Part shown: in pieces, positions 57,729 to 64,000 of the stretch
Layout of the letters: each line of letters opens with the position of its first letter
Position numbering within the stretch: position 1 is the first letter of the stretch
Assembly: GCF_042453785.1 (NCBI RefSeq)
Contig: NC_091670.1
Span: 39,629,501-39,693,500, forward strand
Direction of reading: 5' to 3'
DNA: 64,000 nt
From: Malus domestica
Taxonomy: Eukaryota > Streptophyta > Magnoliopsida > Rosales > Rosaceae
Position numbers and translations under genes: made by a program
Notes under the pieces: generated by a model
What the model was told of the DNA's origin: nothing
What the model saw: only the letters and a program-made list of their open reading frames with translations
Database searches by the model: none

Positions 57729-59186
57729 GGTGATGAACAAACAACTGAACTGACCAGCAGCCACCGGGGGTTGCATGTAAATAGTGAACATTTTCATCTC
57801 AGTGTTTGCCACGTGCCCCAATGAGGGTTTTCCGATGGCTATGTGATTAGGTGTCCTTTTGAATTTTCTAACTAGGGCTTCCTCAGAGAGAGAGAGCTCA
57901 CTGTCTTAGACTCTTAGGCGTTATGAAATGTGAGTGAGATTGTATGAACACTTGTGCGGTGATGATGACTCTTTGTTGGTCAGATCTACCGTTGGATGGT
58001 GGTGAGGAGTTGCTGTCGTGTTTTACTATAATTAAATAAATAAATATTATTTTCTATGTTATTAAATGTTATGATGCACTTAATTATTTGGGTTTTATCC
58101 CTAAACGGGATTAGAATTCAAAGAGGATTGGGAGGACTTTATACCCCTAAATACGTTATTGCGAAAGTATTTTAAATTAATAACTCATTTTAAAGAAGGA
58201 AAAAACTAAGGCAGTTTTAACTTTTTCACAAAATATGTGGGGTTATTAGTTGGTGGTGTCACCGATGTGGAGATTATCATACGCAAAATTTTTTTAGTAA
58301 ATTGAAAATATATGTAGTCATATCATATGTTATAATACAAGTGAAACGGTATTTGACAAAAAGAATTATCTTCACTTACATTGTAATGTGTAATGTTCTA
58401 ACTTGTATTATCGTCAATGTAAATGAATCCACATGTGAATGGATAGGGAGAGAGTATTGCAATTGAGACGTGACATGGAGGTTGGTGAGTGGGACCCATC
58501 AGAAGGGGAAATTACAATACACCCTCTGAAATGGTTTTTTTTTTATATATGTATATATTTTATATTTATTTTTTAGTATGTGAAGTACACGATACATCAA
58601 GTGATAATATAATTGATTGAAAATTTTATTTTCAAGTTTTCAACCAGGCCACGTTCTCGACCCATCTCTTCAGAAACCCACTGTAACATCTCTTGCTAAT
58701 GAGAAATTTTTAATTATAACGAAAACACAGATGATATATCACGTATTTTTATACAAATAATATATTATTTCGTGTGACGGTCGCATCGAGAAATCTCTCC
58801 TGGCCAATAATGCAATACTTTACTTTTTAACCTCCCCACACTGTATTATTGGTGGCGGTCCCGCAATGCATGTAAATCTAGAGAGAGCGAGTGTACTTTC
58901 AACTTCGGTATGCTGCCTGATTCAAAAGACTATTTTGAAGACTCGAAGGAAATCCATAAAGTCCATGATATAAGAGTTGAGTTGGTAACAAGCTCGGAAC
59001 ATGATATGGAGATTTTCATCTGCATCTAAATTGCTCACACCATTTGTGTACTTGGCGAGCTTCTAAAACAGACACTGTCTTCTATTCAACAACATATGCC
59101 AGCTTAGTGAACACTATAAAAAAACATTAAAGGGAAAGAAGAAGAAGCAGAACCACTTGTTTACAGATTTTTCGCCATCGTTGGCT
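57729..59186. other. Intergenic DNA between convergent DRM1 and RING1 genes
   Basis: The two genes end towards each other, so both 3' untranslated regions should lie here. 58693-58802 is a diverged copy of the family at 445-610, with AAAACACAGATGATATATCACG. Nothing else is recognised. Confidence 0.55.
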
Positions 59187-62100
59187 TCAGTTCCATTTCT
59201 TCTGATATGCCAAAATCTGAAAAAATCACACAAATTAGCACGAATACTAAAAGAAGTGTAGGAATTTTTAAGAACTTTAAACTTTTCTTTCTTGACGCGC
59301 ACGCCTTTGTCACGCACAAGTTTTCGCTAGCTCTATCGACTGTCAATGGTGGGAACTTTGAAGGAAGTGCTCACCAGATAGCCCGGAATGAGATTGTGAG
59401 TCCTAAGTTCTGCCAAAGTTTCTTCCTCCTTTAAAAGTTGCAGGTTTTCTTTGCTTGAATCTAGAACAAGAGACTTGGAAATTTTAATATTGGTGGCAGT
59501 TGAATGACCGAATTCGGCATGCAGCTCTTTCACCAAGTATATTTCAATTTCTTCAGCTTGAGAAGCGGTTCGGAGAGCTACATACTGTATACAAATAAAT
59601 CTAGTTTCAGTATAGTGATGGAAGCCTTCAGATAGTGAAGTGCTACCAAATGAAAAATGCAGTGAGTGGAAGAATTACCTGACATAAATGTCCAACTGAA
59701 AGGGTAGACCTGCAGCAAAGATATGGCCGCTGCAAACTTGGTATTCTTTGCTCATCGAGAGAAACAAGCAGGAGGTGGATGTCCAACTGAAAAAAATGAG
59801 AAACGCTTGATCCAACCATCACAGTACCGAAGCAGATTGCCAGATAAAAATTCTAAATACACATATATACATAGCGTGTGTGCAGGTATGATCTCGAAAG
59901 GGTACTACTCAGTCCCCTAGCAGAGAAGAGTCATGACAAGATCGTCGGCCTAAACTCTAAATTACCTCGTCATCATTATCTCCCGAGTTCCGAAGATACT
60001 CTACCAACCTAGAGAGGCGGATGTTCCTGGCATTTTTACCATTGCCACCACTTGAACTGCCATACCGTGTATGACTCCGCATGCCACCTTTTCCCCAGGA
60101 AAGCCTCTCTGAGCTGCCAACACGCCCCACAGATGCACCCAGAATCTCTGATCTGTTCATTTCATAATCATTTTCATCATCACTATCTGCATTAGCAGCT
60201 GCCGACGAGGGCTGATAATATCGACCTCCTCTCCATCTTTTGGATCTCTTTGGTCTTGGTTCTGTGCGCTCATCACCAGAAGATAAATCTCTACTGCCAT
60301 CATCACCATTTATATCCTCAGTGTCATCGGACCCATGATGTTCAGCAACATTTCTATAGTTCCTTCTCCCCCTCGCATTTCGATAGCTACCCCGTGATCT
60401 CCTCATAAATGCAGCTGCAGTGGCTTTAGCTGTTGTTCGTTTCCTTCCTAGTGCCTCGGTTTGTCGTTGAAATGTCTGGGCAATGGAAGCTTGGATCTGT
60501 GCAAATAAGCTCAAAAATCAAGCACCCGAAGTAACAAACTAGGAACAAAAAGAAATCTCTGTACAGTTTTGCCACTAACTTCGTGGTGACATGTAACACC
60601 TAAATGATGAAACACGATGATTCTAGTGTAATACCTTATTAAAACCACATCAAAGGTTATGTGGAAATTGCATTATTTTCGGTAATAGGACACAGATAAG
60701 ACCCACATACAAGTAGATAATCAAGTCTTAACCAAAGTTCCAATGAATTACTGTTCCAGGGTTTTACAAAATCAGAGAACTCATCAATTGCACGAGAAAA
60801 CTATAATAATTCGTAGTTTGTTATTTTTCTGTATTTGGGGTTGACTTCCAATTAAAATATATACATATTAACCCCAACAGAAACTTGAAAACTGAAATTT
60901 TCACCTGCTTATTGCGAGCCTTCTCCTCTTCATGAAAGGCCAATTCCTAGAGGAGATAATCAAATATCAGTGCTCTCAATTAAAATGTAACTTACAAAAA
61001 AAAAAAAATTCACAGTATGAGATGATCAGCATCATAATACCTCTTCCTCATACTTGTCAATATCTGGATATATAGCTGCAATTAAGGCATCGTAGTTTGG
61101 GTCATCTCTCAAAGAGCGACGACTAGCACAATGGGTGCGGCATGCAGGGCATTCATTGTTCCTGCAGCGAAAGCCAGTTACCAGTCTAAATATTAGATTG
61201 AGAAATCAGGCCATGAGTTCAAACTATCTAGTACTTTGTGACATCATCAAACAAAATTTGTATAACAAGAAAGCATACCCCAGGCGCATGGACTTGTCAA
61301 TGCATTCCCTGCAGAAGCGATGCAGGCATTCCATCACTGTCCTTGTTTTCCGAATGATCCCTATGGATACCAAAGAGCACAAGAGCTGATGCTTATATCA
61401 TGCAAATGAAAAGGAAAGTATGTGGCTATGGTCCTGGTTATGAGTTAAACGCTTAAAAGGACTAGCCCGCACCCACAACATTGGTGAGATCTCATACAAT
61501 GTACGAGTGTAAAAGGGACCAATGAGTACTTTACTTTATATAGTCTGATTCATTGTCTCAGTTTTTAGAAAAAATCTAATATGAATGAAGAACTCTTGGA
61601 TGTGAAAACTCTCAATATTTGTACATTAATTTCAGCCTGCACAATTGACATAGATCAAGACCATCTGAATGGTTTTAGCACATCAATAAGGCTGCTTTTA
61701 GGTAGCTGATGTTTCGGCCATGACAAAGTGGTACATACAATATATGGTTTCTGACAAGTTAACAAAACCAATATTTCTGACTTGTTTACAAGAAAAGTTT
61801 TAAGACAGTGGCATTTCAAGATAATCTAATATCAATGCTGCAACATAACAGCATGCAAACCCACTATGATGTTCTAGAACTGAACTATCAACTTCCCTTT
61901 GATAATAGATAATGAGCTTTGCTGGTTTGGTATTGCTGTGCTTTGAAAAAAAGCTGCTGTGAGAATAAGCGGCTGTGAAATAAAGCAGCAGAGCGTTTGG
62001 TAAACTTTTTTGTAAAAGTGCTTTTGGAAAAAAAAGCAGTCTGATAGTGGGTCTTTTCATTAAAGGGGCACTGTAGCTCCATGTGCTTTGAAAAAAAGCC

Positions 62101-63872
62101 AGTTTTCCAAAGCTGCAAATAGCAGCTTCAGCTTTTTCCTTTAATTTCAGCTTATTCTCACAGCAGCTTTCAAAATAAGCCCTTTTTTTTCAGTTTACCA
62201 AACACCTAAAACCCTCACATCTTTTTTTCATAGGTGCTTTTTTTTTAAGCACCTCACTCCCAAACTAGGTCTAAGCTGGTACCCAACAATAATATCTCTT
62301 AAAAAATAGAACCAGAAGAGATCAAAATGCCTTACTTGCCATATTGATTCAGTTATAATCCAAAATTTAGTATCCCAAAGACATACCTAAACAGATAGGG
62401 CACTGGACTTCTTTCCGAATTTCCGCCAATTTCACTATGACAAATCTGTATACATTACCAACAAAAAGAAAATATTATCATAGAGCAGATGTAATGTATA
62501 ATATGTAGGTTGCCCTATGTGCAAGTTTAATTTTTTGCACGCTTTGATTGGTTTTGCGCCAAGTGTTCCGTTCTTCAATTTCTTGGAGGGAAATACAGAG
62601 GCTGGCACAAAAGAGAAAAAAAATATGAAAGTACAGAGCTTCTGCGGAAAGATCAGATAAAATAAATCACTGATCTTTTCAAAATATTGACTTCATCCTC
62701 AAGCATAAATCCCTCGTTACATGAAACTTTTCATATCATTTTACCAGCCTGGACAACACACATGCATATCGAAACTAAAACATAGACTGCTGCATGTTGT
62801 GGGGTTGCATTTTGCAAGCATACAAATGCCCAATTCAGCGTGCATATTCACGTTATTGTCGCCATTGTTTACCATACCCAAAAAGGAAAATAAGAACGTT
62901 AGTTGCTTTCTTTTATAAACATGGCAACAATTATATCGAACGAGTAAAAACTAGCAAGCTTGGTGGTAAATATTCTGTAAGTAAAACACTTTTCTGTGGA
63001 AGTTTAGCAGAACAATGAGAACCCGGTATAGTAAGCAGATTGTTTGTTCCTTCAGCCAAGCGCCAACAAAACCAAGACACTATCGGGCAAGACTGAGAGA
63101 GTGAGGATTTCTGCTCGAAATGACCCAACAATCATCGAAACAAAAGACATGAAGCGAAGTGAAAATTCGGATCAGAATCTGCAGCTAATGAGCAAACCAG
63201 ATTGGGCAACATGCTTGAACCGCCCATGCACGATGGAACTTGAAGCTCGAATTCAAAAGATCCAAAACCCAACTCCACCAACCTTCTTCCCAACCCAAAC
63301 TCAACAATCCATCCCAGAAAAACAGAAGAGAAAACCCACATCAACCCAAAAGTCATTGCTTTCACAGTCACATACACACGTCAATCCACCCAGCTCAAAC
63401 CCAGCAACAGCTCGATTGATACAAACAAAAGAAAACAAAACCCAGCACGAAGAAAAGCATGCAGATCCCAAATCACACACAGCATTCAAACATCAAACAC
63501 TTACACAATCAACGGAAACGACCACCATAAATAGAAGAACGAGAAAAGCAATGAAGAAAAAAGAGAGGCTCACTCGTCTTTCTCTTCGGCGCTCTGTAAC
63601 GGGCTTCGATCGGACTCTGAGGAGCAAAAGGGAGGAGAAAGAACAGATGAAGCAACGGCACAGAGAATCAGAGAAGCAAAAATCCAAAAACCATGTAACG
63701 GGGAAGAAGAAACGTGCGTGTACGGTGTTTGTAAGCGGTGGGTTGGACGAATCTGGAGTTGGAAGAAATAAGACGTACCCTCTTCGTCTTGCGGCGTTTC
63801 GTGGCTGTTTTCTCGGTAGTTCTGCGGAGGATCATCTTCCATGGCCTCGTGGGTGCGCTTCTGTGCCGGCAT
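59187..63872 (-). CDS. RING1-type Polycomb E3 ubiquitin ligase, 421 aa
   Basis: Nine minus-strand exons: 63779-63872, 62387-62434, 61279-61360, 61041-61161, 60905-60946, 59966-60496, 59679-59786, 59375-59584 and 59187-59216. All phases agree, giving 421 codons plus stop. A C3HC4 RING finger uses C43, C46, C59, H61, C64, C67, C79 and C82 (VQCPICLG, TVMECLHRFCRECIDKSMRL, NNECPACR), followed by the RING1 signature SRRSLRDDPNYDALIAAIYP. The middle is basic and serine-rich (RRSRGSYRNARGRRNYRN, PRPKRSKRWRGGRYY). The last three exons encode a RAWUL domain (LDIHLLLVSLDEQRIPSL, then VKELHAEFG, LAYQKK). Plant RING1A/B monoubiquitinate H2A with BMI1 partners in PRC1. At 421 residues it is slightly short for the family. 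Reading through the exon 6 donor (GTAATT) gives a false stop and hides the RAWUL exons. The start MPAQKRTHEA is short and acidic afterwards. Confidence 0.92.
61921..62274. mobile_element. MITE in RING1 intron 2
   Basis: About 350 bases with inverted subterminal blocks: GGTTTGGTATTGCTGTGCTTTG on the left, shortened here, pairs loosely with AGTTTGGGAGTGAGGTGCTT on the minus strand at the right. Inner copies of AGCAGCTT, AATAAGC and GTGCTTTGAAAAAAAGC face each other. This family is very common in apple-tribe genomes as I remember them. Target duplication is not clear, so ends are approximate. A decayed relative is at 16136-16340. Confidence 0.65.
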
Positions 63873-64000
63873 TGCTCTGGTTTGCGGCGGAAATTTAGCA
63901 AGGAACGAAACGGTTGTGTGTGAGAGTGAAATTGTGAGCTGATTGTGGTGGTCTCGGAGAGAGGAGAGAGAGAAGGATGAAGGTGGCGGTGGTGGGTGGT
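63873..64000 (-). promoter_or_regulatory. RING1 leader and start of its promoter, cut by the window edge
   Basis: 128 bases upstream of the RING1 start codon. The CT-rich part on the gene strand (GA-rich near 63957-63974) resembles the leaders of other genes here. No TATA box is visible before the sequence ends. Confidence 0.45.

Noticed and set aside
63044-63898. Plus-strand open frame of 284 codons at the right edge
   Set aside because: It runs antisense through RING1 intron 1 and exon 1, is low in complexity (Lys, Thr, Gln, Ser), and shows no domain. The minus-strand RING1 gene explains the conserved part.

Overview
This is plant nuclear DNA. Genes have GT-AG introns and AT-rich intergenic sequence, with stacked transposons and families such as an EAR-motif ERF, S-domain receptor kinase, DRM1/ARP and RING1. 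The short repeats (a 'phenotype-size' MITE family inside introns, tRNA-derived SINE, GA/CT-rich leaders) look like Rosaceae, perhaps apple or pear. That placement is inference from memory of repeat families, not a database result.

Layout. 0-7.3 kb: intergenic DNA, a 437-bp MITE, an intact five-exon YIPPEE-like gene, and a rearranged partial copy of it. 7.7-13.8 kb: a complete Mutator-like element (180-bp terminal inverted repeats, perfect 9-bp target duplication) with a damaged transposase gene and a nested TIR element carrying a protoporphyrinogen oxidase (PPOX) fragment. 15.1 kb: a decayed plastid 23S rRNA fragment. 17.9-22.6 kb: an old, broken Copia element. 24.2 kb: an ERF repressor with two EAR motifs. 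26.3-31.4 kb: a nine-exon malectin/LRR receptor-like protein (RLP4 type). 34.4-45.6 kb: a cluster of S-domain receptor kinase sequence on the minus strand. It holds one nearly complete gene with an in-frame stop and a 5,289-bp Tnt1-like retrotransposon in exon 1, plus three fragments, one split by a SINE. 46.3-47.5 kb: a hAT deletion derivative. 48.2-51.4 kb: a CCCH zinc finger gene of the FRIGIDA-ESSENTIAL 1 (FES1) type. 53.2-53.8 kb: an unrecognised 179-aa gene. 56.7-57.7 kb: a dormancy/auxin-repressed DRM1 gene. 59.2-63.9 kb: a nine-exon RING1-type Polycomb E3 ligase gene.

The host genes do not form a pathway, but their neighbourhood is informative. ERF12-RLP4-DRM1, FES1-DRM2 and ERF-RING1 are, from memory, near neighbours on several separate Arabidopsis segments. 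The window may therefore keep an older arrangement that Arabidopsis split after genome duplications. I found no clearly new biological system. The strongest leads are the nested PPOX capture inside the MULE, the very young insertion into an S-domain kinase that was already damaged, and the combined synteny block. Exon coordinates come from reading splice sites and family conservation by eye.
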